Below are positions 46,841 to 55,836 of a DNA stretch of 64,000 nucleotides, in pieces. The notes under the pieces are model-generated. The model made no database searches and was not told where the DNA came from. It was given only the letters and a program-made list of their open reading frames with translations. This DNA is from Marisediminicola antarctica (GTDB taxonomy: Bacteria; Actinomycetota; Actinomycetes; Actinomycetales; Microbacteriaceae): assembly GCF_009930795.1 (NCBI RefSeq), contig NZ_CP017146.1:62001-126000 (forward strand), given 5' to 3'. Position 1 is the first letter of the stretch. Every line of letters begins with the position of its first letter. A program made the position numbers and the translations under genes.

Positions 46841-47012
46841 CGGAAATTCAGGAAACGCGCACGTACCCGGGCCAACAGGGTCACGTGCGCGCGCTTTCAC
46901 TGCGCAACTCCTGAATTTCCGGCACCGCTGCAGGAAATTCAGGAAGCCGTTTTGACCAGCGGGCGTGGGGGCCCGGATTCCGCGCATCCGGATGCGAGTT
47001 CCTGAGTTTCCG
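46841..47012. repeat. Inverted-repeat block (four arms) between convergent genes
   Basis: Four arms alternate: GGAAATTCAGGA-type at 46841-46853, TCCTGAATTTCC-type at 46909-46921, the first type again at 46933-46944, and a variant TCCTGAGTTTCCG at 47000-47012. The two central arms form a perfect 12-bp stem with a 12-base loop (46909-46944). The block lies between the SDR gene and the convergent ackA gene. It shares the core ATTCAGGA / TCCTGAAT with the elements at 1835-2084 and 6743-6893. A short direct repeat GCCCAACG lies just after it. Confidence 0.8.
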
Positions 47013-47065
47013 ACGCCCAAGGCCCGACGCCCAACGCCCAACGACACTTGGCGCTCCGCCGACTC

Positions 47066-48190
47066 CTAGAGCGCGGCGGCGGCCGTCTGCCTGGCGATCT
47101 CCAGCTCCTCGTTGGTCGGGATGACGAGCACGGCGACGGGCGAGCCGTCGGGTGAGATGAACCGCGCCTCGCGGGAGGCCAGCTCGTTGCGATCGGGGTC
47201 GACGTGGATGCCGAGAAACTCGAGCCCCGCGAGCACCCGGCGGCGCAGCAGCGAGTTGTTCTCGCCGACACCGGCTGTGAACACGATCGCGTCGAGTCCG
47301 CCGAGGTGCGCGATGTACGCCCCGATGTAGCGGCGGATGCGGTGGCGGTAGACGGCGAGCGCAGCCTCGGCGACCTCGTCCCCGTTGGATGCGGCGGCTT
47401 GCACGTCGCGCATGTCGCCGTTGCCCGACAGGCCGAGCAGTCCGCTGCGCCGGTTCAGCAACTGGTCGAGCTCGTCGAAGTCGAGCCCGGCCTGCCGGTG
47501 CAGGTGGATCAGCACGGCGGCGTCGATGTCGCCCGAGCGCGTGCCCATCACGAGGCCCTCGAGCGGAGTCATGCCCATGCTCGTCTCGATCGAGACTCCC
47601 CCGTCGACCGCGGCCACCGAGGCCCCATTGCCGAGGTGCAGCACGATCGTCTTGAGCGAGGCCAGCGGCCTGTCGAGGAACACCGCAGCCTGCTCGGAGA
47701 CGAACTTGTGAGAGGTGCCGTGGAACCCGTAGCGGCGCACCCCGTGCTGCGCGGCGAGGTCCCGATCGATGGCGTACGTGTAGGCCGCCGGTGCGAGGGT
47801 GTGGTGGAACGCCGTATCGAAGATCGCGACGTGGGGCAGCTCCGGCAGCGCATGACGTGCCGCCCGGATGCCCTGCAGGTTCGCGGGGTTGTGCAGCGGG
47901 GCGAGGGCCGCGAGGCCTTCGATCCCACGTTCGACCTCATCGGTGATGACCGTCGGTTCGGTGTACAGCGCCCCACCGTGCACGACGCGGTGGCCGACCG
48001 CGGCGATCTCGTGCCCGTTGCCGAGGTCGCGCAGGATGCGCCGCAGCCCTGCCGCGTGGTCGGGCACATCCGAGCCAGGCTCGCCCACCCGCTCGACGAG
48101 CCCGCCAAGCACCGGCTGCTCGGTCGCCAGGTCGACGAGCTGGTACTTGATCGAGCTGGAGCCGGAGTTGACGACGAAGATCTGGGTCAT
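47066..48190 (-). CDS. ackA: Acetate kinase
   Basis: A 374-residue kinase interconverting acetyl phosphate and acetate with ATP formation. Marks are the N-terminal IFVVNSGSSSIKYQL, GHRVVHGG, DTAFHHTL, the HLGNGASVAAV signature with TSMGMTPLEGLVMGTRSGDID, and the late FTAGVGENN. The ATG at 48188-48190 lies within the pta stop (ATGA overlap); a far longer open frame running antisense or out of frame through pta is a high-GC artefact. pta and ackA form an operon for acetate overflow or uptake. Confidence 0.97.
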   Translation of the reverse strand: MTQIFVVNSGSSSIKYQLVDLATEQPVLGGLVERVGEPGSDVPDHAAGLRRILRDLGNGHEIAAVGHRVVHGGALYTEPTVITDEVERGIEGLAALAPLHNPANLQGIRAARHALPELPHVAIFDTAFHHTLAPAAYTYAIDRDLAAQHGVRRYGFHGTSHKFVSEQAAVFLDRPLASLKTIVLHLGNGASVAAVDGGVSIETSMGMTPLEGLVMGTRSGDIDAAVLIHLHRQAGLDFDELDQLLNRRSGLLGLSGNGDMRDVQAAASNGDEVAEAALAVYRHRIRRYIGAYIAHLGGLDAIVFTAGVGENNSLLRRRVLAGLEFLGIHVDPDRNELASREARFISPDGSPVAVLVIPTNEELEIARQTAAAAL

Positions 48191-50325
48191 GATGTTCTCT
48201 CGGTTTCGGTCGCCGCGGTTTCGGTCGCCGCGTCCGAGGCGGACTGGATGGCGGTGATGGCGACGGTGTTGACGATGTCCTGCACGAGCGCCCCGCGTGA
48301 CAGGTCGTTGATGGGCTTGTTGAGGCCCTGCAGCACCGGCCCGATCGCCACGGCGCCCGCGGAGCGCTGCACCGCCTTGTAGGTGTTGTTGCCGGTGTTC
48401 AGGTCGGGGAAGATGAACACCGTCGCCCGGCCGGCGATCTCCGATCCGGGCATCTTCGCGGCGGCGACGGTCGGGTCGGCGGCGGCGTCGTACTGGATTG
48501 GGCCCTCGACGAGCAGGTCGGGGCGGCGTGCACGCACGAGCGCTGTTGCCGTGCGTACCTTCTCGACGTCGGCGCCGGCGCCGGAGTCTCCGGTCGAGTA
48601 GCTCAGCATCGCGATGCGCGGCTCGATGCCGAACTGCTTCGCGGTCTCCGCCGAGGAAATAGCGATGTCGGCGAGCTGCTCCGCGGTGGGGTCGGGGATG
48701 ACCGCGCAGTCGCCGTAGACCAGCACCCGGTCGGCGAGCGCCATGAGGAACACGCTCGACACGACCGAGACCCCCGGCTTCGTCTTGATTATCTCGAAGG
48801 CGGGACGGATCGTGTGCGCGGTCGTGTGCTGCGCGCCCGACACCATGCCGTCGGCGAGCCCGAGGTGCACCATCATCGTGCCGAAGTAGGAGACATCCGT
48901 CACGGTGTCGCTCGCCTGGACGAGCGAGATGCCCTTGTGGACGCGCACCGCCGCGTACTCCTCGGCGAATCGGGCGCGTAGCTCCGGATCGAACGGGTCG
49001 ACGATGTGGGCGCCGTCGAGGTCGAGGCCGAGGGCGGTCGCCCTCGCGCGGATCGCGCTCTCGTCGCCGAGAATGGTGAGCTCGGCGACCTCGCGCAGCA
49101 GCAGGGTCGCTGCGGCCCTCAGTATCCGGTCGTCGCCGCCCTCCGGCAGCACGATGTGCTTGCGCTGGCTCCTGGCCCGTTCGAGCAGCCCAAACTCGAA
49201 CATCAGCGGGGTGACGACATCGGACGGCGCCACCCGCAGGAGGCGGAGCAGTTCGTCTTTGTCGACGTTCTTCTCGAACAGGGCGAGCGCCGTGTCGTAC
49301 TTGCGCTGCGACCCGAGTTTGAGCCGCCCGCGGGTCTGCGTGATCCGCAGGGCCGTGTCGTAGGTGCCGAGCTCGTTGCGCGCGATCGGAAGGGTCGAGT
49401 GGAGGCCCTCGATGAGCCGCGTGATCTGGGGCGGCAGCTCGAAACCGCCGTTGAGGATGATCCCGGCGACGGAGGGAAACGTGCCGGACTGGTGCGCGAG
49501 CATCGTCGCGAGCAGCACGTCGGAGCGGTCGCCCGGCACGACGACGATCGCGCCCTCGAGCAGGCGCGGCAGCACGTTCTCCATCGACATGGCCGCCAGC
49601 ACCACGGTGAGTGCCTCGCGATCGAGGAGGGCGGGGTCGCCGGCGACAAGGGACGCGCCGGTCGACTCGAGCAGCTCCCCCACGGTCGGCGCGAACAGGT
49701 ACGGGTCCTCCGGGATGGCCCAGACCGGCACCGTGCTTCCGGCATCGCCGAACGCGGATGCCACGGCAGCCTCGATCTCGTCGAGCCTGTCGGGGTCCGC
49801 CCTGTTGACCACGATCGCGACCAGTCCCGCGTGGGCGTGCCGCAGTTCCGCCGTCGCGACCTCGGCGATCTGCCGGAGGTCGTCCGCGGTGCGCGGCCCT
49901 TTTCCCTCCGCGGCGCGCCCACCGAGGGCGAGCAGCACGGGGGCGCCGAGGTTGGTGGCGATGCGGGCGTTGTAGGAGAGCTCGGTGGGGGTGCCGACGT
50001 CGGTGTAGTCGGAGCCGAGGATGATGATCGCGTCGCACTGGCGCTCGACCGCCGCGAACCGGGCGACAATGAGTGCGAGCGCGGCGTCCGGATCGCTGTG
50101 AACGAGGTCATATCCGACGCCGACGCAGTCGTCGTAGGCGAGGTCGACGCTGTCGTGGGCGAGCAGAAGCTCAAGCACGTAGTCGCGTTCGGTCACGGTG
50201 CGGGCGATCGGCCGGAACACCCCGACTCTCTCGACCTGATGGCTGAGCGTGTGCAGCACACCCAGCGCTATCGCCGATTTTCCGGAATGGCCCTCGGCCG
50301 AAGTGATGTAAATACGAGTCGACAC
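48187..50325 (-). CDS. pta: Phosphate acetyltransferase (long form)
   Basis: A 712-residue enzyme making acetyl phosphate from acetyl-CoA. It is the long form: an N-terminal P-loop-like domain (RIYITSAEGHSGKSAIALG) and DRTGG-like regulatory part (about 1-370), then the catalytic PTA_PTB domain from about 385 (HIVLPEGGDDRILRAA, MVSGAQHTTAHTIRPA, NTGNNTYKAVQRSAGA). The C-terminal tail contains a 15-bp tandem duplication coding AATET twice. It is the first gene of pta-ackA. It is followed upstream by the tRNA-Ser region on the opposite strand. Confidence 0.97.
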   Translation of the reverse strand: MSTRIYITSAEGHSGKSAIALGVLHTLSHQVERVGVFRPIARTVTERDYVLELLLAHDSVDLAYDDCVGVGYDLVHSDPDAALALIVARFAAVERQCDAIIILGSDYTDVGTPTELSYNARIATNLGAPVLLALGGRAAEGKGPRTADDLRQIAEVATAELRHAHAGLVAIVVNRADPDRLDEIEAAVASAFGDAGSTVPVWAIPEDPYLFAPTVGELLESTGASLVAGDPALLDREALTVVLAAMSMENVLPRLLEGAIVVVPGDRSDVLLATMLAHQSGTFPSVAGIILNGGFELPPQITRLIEGLHSTLPIARNELGTYDTALRITQTRGRLKLGSQRKYDTALALFEKNVDKDELLRLLRVAPSDVVTPLMFEFGLLERARSQRKHIVLPEGGDDRILRAAATLLLREVAELTILGDESAIRARATALGLDLDGAHIVDPFDPELRARFAEEYAAVRVHKGISLVQASDTVTDVSYFGTMMVHLGLADGMVSGAQHTTAHTIRPAFEIIKTKPGVSVVSSVFLMALADRVLVYGDCAVIPDPTAEQLADIAISSAETAKQFGIEPRIAMLSYSTGDSGAGADVEKVRTATALVRARRPDLLVEGPIQYDAAADPTVAAAKMPGSEIAGRATVFIFPDLNTGNNTYKAVQRSAGAVAIGPVLQGLNKPINDLSRGALVQDIVNTVAITAIQSASDAATETAATETERTS

Positions 50326-50439
50326 AAACCCAGCCTAGGCACCCAGCCTGACCGCGAGCGCGACGAGTGGCGAAACGCGCCGATCGCTTGCGGCTAGGAT
50401 ATTCATTGGTTCCGTTCTCTCTCAGATCGGCACCCGCCA

Positions 50440-50527
50440 GGAGGATTCGCCTAGTGGCCTATGGCGCACGCTTGGAAAGCGTGTTGGGTGAAAGCCCTCG
50501 GGGGTTCGAATCCCCCATCCTCCGCCA
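50440..50527 (+). tRNA. tRNA-Ser (anticodon GGA)
   Basis: A class II tRNA with a long variable arm: acceptor GGAGGAT/ATCCTCC, anticodon stem CACGC/GCGTG around TTGGAAA (anticodon GGA), a variable arm containing TTGGGTGAAAGCCCTC, and T-arm GGGGG TTCGAAT CCCCC. The discriminator is G, and CCA is encoded at 50525-50527. A TAGGAT element at 50395-50400 may be its -10. Confidence 0.97.
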
Positions 50528-50559
50528 ATACGTGCCACAGTGAAACCGGGGGGATTTCA

Positions 50560-51201
50560 ATGGCCGCGACAGATCACGATCCGGTCGTGCTCACGCGTGT
50601 CGTGCCGCGTCGCATCCTCGTCCGGAACGCCCTGTGGTCGTACCTGCTGATCTCGCTGGCACTGTTCGGCTCGCTCTACTACCTGTCGATCCCCCGCGGC
50701 ACCTGGCCGGGCCTGGTTGCCGGGCAGCTGGTCACCATCCTCGTCTGCCTGACCGCCTACCTGCGCTATCGGTTGACGTATATCGAGGTCACCACGGAGT
50801 CGATCATCGAGCGCGGCTTCTTCGGGTTCACCCGCCGCATCCCGCTGTCCCGGGTGGCGACCACGGTTCTCGCCGAGACCTACCGCAGCCACGCACCGGA
50901 TTCGACGCCGCAGCTGGTGGTTCGGGATGCTGCCGGCCGACGCCTGCTGCGGATGCGCGGCACGTTCTGGAGCCTCGCCGCCATCCGCAGGGTCGCCGAC
51001 GCGACCGGGGTGCCGACCGAGCACTATCCCGACCCCATCACCTCGCGGGAGTTCTTCGCCAACTTCCCCGGCAGCGCCTACTGGTTCGAGCACCGGCCGG
51101 CGCTGTTCGTTGTGACGGTACTCGCGGTCTTCGCCGTGAGCCTCGCGGTCGTGCTCGGCCTGATGTGGCTCGCGGGAATCCCGATGACCCTCGGAGACTA
51201 G
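50560..51201 (+). CDS. PH-like (YdbT/bPH2) membrane protein
   Basis: A 213-residue protein with two N-terminal membrane helices (about 28-70), a small beta-rich domain (about 75-165) and one C-terminal helix. The middle contains RYRLTYIEVTTESIIERGFFG, quoted in part, followed by RRIPLSRVATTV, the usual pattern of bacterial PH-like DUF304/bPH2 domains. The ATG at 50560 follows a GGGGGGA stretch; a longer frame runs back into the tRNA and is not credible. Function is unknown; related proteins are thought to organise membrane complexes. Confidence 0.85.
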   Translation: MAATDHDPVVLTRVVPRRILVRNALWSYLLISLALFGSLYYLSIPRGTWPGLVAGQLVTILVCLTAYLRYRLTYIEVTTESIIERGFFGFTRRIPLSRVATTVLAETYRSHAPDSTPQLVVRDAAGRRLLRMRGTFWSLAAIRRVADATGVPTEHYPDPITSREFFANFPGSAYWFEHRPALFVVTVLAVFAVSLAVVLGLMWLAGIPMTLGD

Positions 51202-51327
51202 CCGGCGGTATTTGCGCCTGATGGTTCCGAAGATGCCCTGCACGACGGTGGTGACGACCCTGCACAGGTCATGAGCCGCCCCGCGCGCACGAGTTGCCCA
51301 CCGCGATGTCGGGTCAGCAGGCCTGTG

Positions 51328-51364
51328 ATGTCTCAGGACGTTGCTGAGCGTTCATGTCTCACGA
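51328..51364. other. Possible remnant of an insertion sequence end in the gap 51202-51446
   Basis: Two imperfect direct copies of ATGTCTCA(G/C)GA lie at 51328-51338 and 51354-51364, followed by GGGTCTGACA. This kind of sequence reminds me of terminal regions of IS481/IS3-like elements in actinobacteria, but no transposase fragment is visible. The rest of this 245-bp gap between convergent genes shows nothing else. Confidence 0.3.
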
Positions 51365-51446
51365 GGGTCTGACACTTCGTGGCGGGCGAGGAAGCCGCGG
51401 GGCTTGTTGTTGCGGATGTAGCTGCCGGCCGGTGGGCCGGGGTGCG

Positions 51447-52559
51447 TCAGCGGGCTCGCAGCACCAGCGGGTCGCGCAGCGCCCAGTCGCGGACAAGCGC
51501 CTCACGCACGGTGACACCGGTTCCCGGCCCGGTCGGCACCGGCAGCGTGCCCTCCTCGAGCACAAAAGGTTCGGTGAGGTCCTCGGCGAAGTAGCGGTCC
51601 GATGCCGAGGTGTCGCCCGGCAGGGTGAAACCCGGCAGGGCGGCGAGCGCCACGTTCGCGGCGCGACCGATGCCCGTCTCGAGCATCCCGCCGCACCACA
51701 CCGGGATTCCTCGGGTGAGGCAGGCTCCGTGCATCCGCACCGCCTCGAGGTATCCACCGACGCGGCCGGCCTTGATGTTGACGATGCTCGTGGCGCCCTG
51801 CTCGATGGCGTCGACCGCCACGGAGGTGGTCACGATCGACTCGTCGAGGCACACCGGGGTCTCGATCGCCCTGGCGAGAACGGCGTGCGCTCCAATGTCC
51901 TCCTCGACGAACGGCTGCTCGATCAGCAGAAGCTCGAACGCGTCAAGCTCACGCAGGTGGGCGACGTCGTCGAGCGTGTACGCGGTGTTCGCGTCGACTT
52001 GGAGCAGCCCCCCGGCACCGAGCAGGTCGCGCACTGCGGCGACCGGCTCGAGATCCCACCCCGGCTTGATCTTGAGCTTGATGCGCTTGTAGCCCTGGTC
52101 GATGTAGGTTTGCACCTCGTCGAGCAAGGTCGGGATGTTGGGCGAGATGCCCACCGAGACGCCGCAGTCGACCCGGTCCCGCGTCGCCCCGAAGTGGCTT
52201 CCGAAGCTCACCCCGTCGGCGCGGAGCTGCGCGTCGAGGATCGCGGCCTCGAGGGCGGCCTTCGCCATGCGGTGCCCGACGACGAAGCGCAGCAGCGGCG
52301 CCACAGCGGCAGCCCCTCCGATCGGCCCGGCGAGCAGGGCCTGGGCGAGGTAGCTGCGGATAACATCCTCGACGGCTGAGACGTATTCGGAGGAGTAGAA
52401 CGGGTCGACTCCGGCCACGCACTCGCCCCAGCCGTCGCCGACATCGGTGCGCACGTGCACGAGCAGCACCTCGCGCGAGGTCTGCACCCCGAAGCTTGTC
52501 TCGAATGGCCGCACGAGCGGCATGCCGATACGGTGCAACTCGATCGCGTGAATTCTCAT
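51447..52559 (-). CDS. menC: o-Succinylbenzoate synthase / N-succinylamino acid racemase
   Basis: A 370-residue enolase-superfamily enzyme of the Amycolatopsis-type NSAR/OSBS group. The catalytic residues fall at the positions described for that enzyme: Lys163 (KLKIK), metal ligands Asp189 (QVDAN), Glu214 (IEQPF) and Asp239 (CLDES), and Lys263 (NIKAGRVGG). The protein could make o-succinylbenzoate for menaquinone or racemise N-succinylamino acids. No other men gene is near, and it is co-directional with saccharopine- and acyl-CoA-dehydrogenase genes (gap 37 bp), so the racemase role in amino acid catabolism is plausible. The symbol reflects the family only. Confidence 0.85.
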   Translation of the reverse strand: MRIHAIELHRIGMPLVRPFETSFGVQTSREVLLVHVRTDVGDGWGECVAGVDPFYSSEYVSAVEDVIRSYLAQALLAGPIGGAAAVAPLLRFVVGHRMAKAALEAAILDAQLRADGVSFGSHFGATRDRVDCGVSVGISPNIPTLLDEVQTYIDQGYKRIKLKIKPGWDLEPVAAVRDLLGAGGLLQVDANTAYTLDDVAHLRELDAFELLLIEQPFVEEDIGAHAVLARAIETPVCLDESIVTTSVAVDAIEQGATSIVNIKAGRVGGYLEAVRMHGACLTRGIPVWCGGMLETGIGRAANVALAALPGFTLPGDTSASDRYFAEDLTEPFVLEEGTLPVPTGPGTGVTVREALVRDWALRDPLVLRAR

Positions 52560-52596
52560 GCCGCCAGCCTAGGCGGCGGATGTTTCGAGACCGGGG

Positions 52597-53778
52597 TCAG
52601 CGGAAGGCGGCGAGCCCCGTGAGCGCGCGGCCGATCACGAGCGTGTGCACCTCGTCCGTTCCCTCATAGGTGCGCACCGCCTCGAGGTTCGCCGCGTGCC
52701 GCATCACCGGGTAGGCGGAGGTGATGCCGTCACCGGCAAGCACGCTCCGCATCGACGAGACGATCGCGATCGCCTCGCGCACATTGTTGAGCTTGCCTAC
52801 GCTCACCTGCTCCGGCGTCAGCGTGCCCGCGTCGGCCAGCCTGCCGAGGTGCAGGGCGAGCAGCATCCCCTTCTCGTACTCGACGAACGCGTCGGCGAGC
52901 TTGTGCTGGATGAGCTGCTTGGACGCGATCGGCGCTCCGAAGACCATCCGGGTCCGCGAGAACCCGACGGCGGCGTCGAGGGAGGCCCGGGCGGCGCCCA
53001 TCGCGCCCCAGACGATCCCGTAGCGGGCCTCGCCGAGGCAGCTGAACGGCGCCGCGAGTCCCGCGGCGCCGGGCAGCATCGCGGATTCGGGCAGCCGCAC
53101 GTCGCCCAGCTCAACGTCACACTGGATCGACGCCCGCATGGAGAGCTTGCCCGCGATGTTGGTCGCGGCGAACCCGGGGCTATCGGTGGGGACGACGAAG
53201 CCGCGGATGCCCTCCGCGGTGCGCGCCCAGACGACGGCGACATCGGCGACGGACGCGAGCCCGATCCAGCGCTTGCGGCCGGTCAGCACCCACTCGCCGT
53301 CCGTGAGCACCGCCGTCGTGACCATGGCGGCAGGATCGCTGCCGCCGTCCGGTTCGGTCAGCGCGAAGCATCCGATCGCCTCGCCGGCCGCCATCCGAGG
53401 AAGCCAGCTGGCCTGCTGCTCCTCGGAGCCGTACTTCGAGATCGCCGTCATCGCGAGCGAGCCCTGCACCGACACGAAGGTGCGCCAGGCCGAGTCGGCC
53501 GCCTCGAGCTCGTGGCAGACGAGCCCGTACGACACCGCGCCGGCTCCCGCGCAGCCGTGCCCGGTGAGGTGCATGCCGAGCATGCCGAGGGCGCCGAGCT
53601 CGGGCACGAGCTCCCGGCGGAACACTTCACGTTCGTAGTCGTCGTCGATCGTCGGGGCGATGCGGGTCGCGGCGAATTCCCTCGCCCGGTGCTGCCAGTC
53701 GAGTTCGATCGGGGTGAGGAGCGCGGACAGCCCGAGCAGCTGCTCGGTCGGCGAGGTCGGCGAGGTCGGCGTGTTCAT
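52597..53778 (-). CDS. Acyl-CoA dehydrogenase, glutaryl-CoA dehydrogenase-like
   Basis: A 393-residue flavoprotein. The catalytic base Glu372 lies in TYEGTDEVH, as in glutaryl-CoA dehydrogenases, whose usual signature is TYEGTHDIH. Other marks are the FAD/substrate segments CFALTEPDGGSDPA and WIGLASVADVAVVWA, and the FGAPIASKQLIQHKLAD region. The stop is 37 bp before the menC-like gene, and the start lies 12 bp after the saccharopine dehydrogenase-like gene, so all three are one operon. Glutaryl-CoA is a product of lysine breakdown, which fits the neighbours; the actual substrate is inferred. Confidence 0.9.
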   Translation of the reverse strand: MNTPTSPTSPTEQLLGLSALLTPIELDWQHRAREFAATRIAPTIDDDYEREVFRRELVPELGALGMLGMHLTGHGCAGAGAVSYGLVCHELEAADSAWRTFVSVQGSLAMTAISKYGSEEQQASWLPRMAAGEAIGCFALTEPDGGSDPAAMVTTAVLTDGEWVLTGRKRWIGLASVADVAVVWARTAEGIRGFVVPTDSPGFAATNIAGKLSMRASIQCDVELGDVRLPESAMLPGAAGLAAPFSCLGEARYGIVWGAMGAARASLDAAVGFSRTRMVFGAPIASKQLIQHKLADAFVEYEKGMLLALHLGRLADAGTLTPEQVSVGKLNNVREAIAIVSSMRSVLAGDGITSAYPVMRHAANLEAVRTYEGTDEVHTLVIGRALTGLAAFR

Positions 53779-53790
53779 CTCCGCGGATGC

Positions 53791-55062
53791 CTAGGCGAGC
53801 CGGTCTTCGAATCCCCACGGCTGCCCGTAGCCGCCCTGGTCGACCGGCAGCGCCATGAGGTCGAGGTAGGGCTTCGCGTCGAATGCCTCCGGCCCGAGCA
53901 CGCCGAGGCCGGACCAGGTGCCAGCGGCGAGCAGTTCGAGCGCGATCACAGGGTTGAGGGCGGTCTGCCAGACGACGCACTGCGCCTCGTACTCGGCCAT
54001 CGTCCACTCGTTGTCGCTCACGTGGTAGAGATACACCTCCCGCGGCATCCCGTCGGTACCGGTGCCGGTGACCCAGACGCCGGCACAGGTCTTGCCGGTC
54101 ATCCGCGGGCCGAGGCTCGCGGGGTCGGGCAGCCCGGCGGCGACGACATCGCGCGGGGCGACCATGACGGGTCCGTCGGCGGAGCGCACGCGGACGGGCT
54201 CGGTCTTGTCGAGCCCGAGCTGGTTGAGGGTCTTCAGAATTCCGATGAACTCGTCGCCGAGTCCGTACTTGAAGGTCACGCGCTTCGCGTTTATCCAGCG
54301 CGGCATCAGGATGACCTCCTCGTGCTCGACGTTGACGCACTCGACCGGTCCGATGCCCTCCGGAAATACGAACACCTCCGGCTCGGAGAACGGCGCGGTC
54401 GTGAACCAGCCCTTGTCCTTCTCCCAGACGACGGGCGGGTTCAGGCACTCCTCGATCGTGGTCCAGATGCTGAACGACGGCGCGAAGATCTCGTTGCCGA
54501 GCTCGTCCCTGACGACGAGGTTGGCGCCGTCACGGGTGCCGAGCTCGTCGATCTCGCTGAACAGGTGGTCGGCGGCGTAGCGGGCGAACACGTCGCTGAG
54601 TCCGGGCTCGACGCCCATGCCGACAAGCGCAAGCTTGCCCGCCTTCTCCCAGTCGGCCGAGAGAGCGAACTGGTCGTCGCCGAGCATGATGCCCGTCTCC
54701 TCGTGCGGATTGGTCGGATGCGGCTCACTCAGGCTCATCGCCATGTCGAGGTAGTTCGCATCGGCGGCGAGCGCGCCCGCAAAAATGGTCGGCACGAATT
54801 TCGGCTCGACGGCGTTCATCACGTGGGTCACGCCGTGGCGCTGGGCGACCTCGGCGACGCTGTCGGGGTCGGAGGCGTCGATCCGCTCCGCGAGGAAGCG
54901 CCCGTCCTGTGCGCCGTGCCGCGCCTCGATCCAGGCCACGGTGCGCTCGGCACGGGAGAGGTCGTAGTCGCTCACGACGATCAGCTCGTAGAAGGAACGC
55001 CGTGCGGCGATCTTGGCAAAGGCATCACCGACGCCGCCGGCACCCACCAGAAGGATTCTCAT
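53791..55062 (-). CDS. Saccharopine dehydrogenase family reductase (LYS9-like)
   Basis: A 423-residue NAD(P)-dependent protein of the saccharopine dehydrogenase/carboxynorspermidine synthase family. The N-terminal motif is RILLVGAGGVGDAFAKIA. VTHVMNAVEPKFVPTIF and GMGVEPGLSDVFARY follow, and the C-terminal domain contains YEAQCVVWQTALNPVIALELL. It is the first gene of an operon with the acyl-CoA dehydrogenase and NSAR/OSBS genes. A role in lysine or related amino acid catabolism is suggested by context; the direction of the reaction and the substrate are not settled by sequence. Confidence 0.87.
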   Translation of the reverse strand: MRILLVGAGGVGDAFAKIAARRSFYELIVVSDYDLSRAERTVAWIEARHGAQDGRFLAERIDASDPDSVAEVAQRHGVTHVMNAVEPKFVPTIFAGALAADANYLDMAMSLSEPHPTNPHEETGIMLGDDQFALSADWEKAGKLALVGMGVEPGLSDVFARYAADHLFSEIDELGTRDGANLVVRDELGNEIFAPSFSIWTTIEECLNPPVVWEKDKGWFTTAPFSEPEVFVFPEGIGPVECVNVEHEEVILMPRWINAKRVTFKYGLGDEFIGILKTLNQLGLDKTEPVRVRSADGPVMVAPRDVVAAGLPDPASLGPRMTGKTCAGVWVTGTGTDGMPREVYLYHVSDNEWTMAEYEAQCVVWQTALNPVIALELLAAGTWSGLGVLGPEAFDAKPYLDLMALPVDQGGYGQPWGFEDRLA

Positions 55063-55106
55063 GCCCCCACGCTAGCCGTCGGTGACCGCGAAATGGCCGC
55101 CAACAG

Positions 55107-55802
55107 TCAGGCCTGGGCGACAATCGGCTTGTACCGCTCCACGTACAGCCGATGCGCGAGGGGTGCCCACAGGATGACCGCGACACCGGCGCCGAGAACG
55201 AGGCCGCCGACGGTGTCGCTCACCCAGTGCACGCCGAGATAGGTGCGGCTCACCATCATGAGGATCGCGTAGACCAATCCCGCGATCCAGACCCAGGTTC
55301 GATGCAGGATGAACCCGAGCACGACCGCCATTGTCGCAGCGTTCGCGACATGGCCAGAGGGAAAAGATCCGATGTCAGCGGTAACGAGCATGTCTTCCGG
55401 GCGCGGGCGGGCGAAGGCGTTTTTAAGCAGCTGCACGAGACCGGCGCTCAGGATGCTGGCGGCGGCGAAGTAGAGCGCCGCCCACTTGCCCCTCATGATC
55501 AACAGCACCACGACGATCGCGACCGGGAGGATGATGACGCCGAACAGCCCCCCTCCCAGAGTGTTCATGAGCTGGGCAGGCACCTCCCAGACGGTATTGC
55601 GGTCCTCGAGGATCTCGTTCATCCACTCGGTGTCGAACCCGAACGGCATATTGTTCGCCCGGTAGGCGATCACGGCACCGAGCACCGCCGCCAGCACGAC
55701 CGCGGCGATCCCGCTGAACAGCGGCCAGCGCTGGGTGACCCGCACCTCGCTCTTCATCGCCTGCTCGGCGGCGTAACGGGTCCTCGGCCTGTTCTCGGTC
55801 AT
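55107..55802 (-). CDS. PAP2-family phosphatase, membrane-bound
   Basis: A 231-residue integral membrane phosphatase with about six helices. The three PAP2 motifs are present: KNAFARPRP, PSGH (in SFPSGHVAN) and SRTYLGVHWVSD, with the two catalytic His. Likely substrates are undecaprenyl pyrophosphate, phosphatidate or phosphatidylglycerol phosphate. I start at the ATG 55800-55802 (MTENRPRTRY); a GTG three codons upstream is possible. It is preceded by the Bcr-type transporter gene by 34 bp and could be co-transcribed with it. Confidence 0.9.
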   Translation of the reverse strand: MTENRPRTRYAAEQAMKSEVRVTQRWPLFSGIAAVVLAAVLGAVIAYRANNMPFGFDTEWMNEILEDRNTVWEVPAQLMNTLGGGLFGVIILPVAIVVVLLIMRGKWAALYFAAASILSAGLVQLLKNAFARPRPEDMLVTADIGSFPSGHVANAATMAVVLGFILHRTWVWIAGLVYAILMMVSRTYLGVHWVSDTVGGLVLGAGVAVILWAPLAHRLYVERYKPIVAQA

Positions 55803-55836
55803 AGGTTCCACGCTAACCCCACTCCCCTGCGAAGCG

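Noticed and set aside
52645-55242. An 865-codon open frame on the + strand opposite three catabolic genes, and similar very long frames (for example 47066-50038 on the minus strand through pta)
   Set aside because: High G+C removes stop codons from antisense and shifted frames; the translations are Arg/Ala/Asp-rich without domains, and real genes with full motifs occupy the same DNA.
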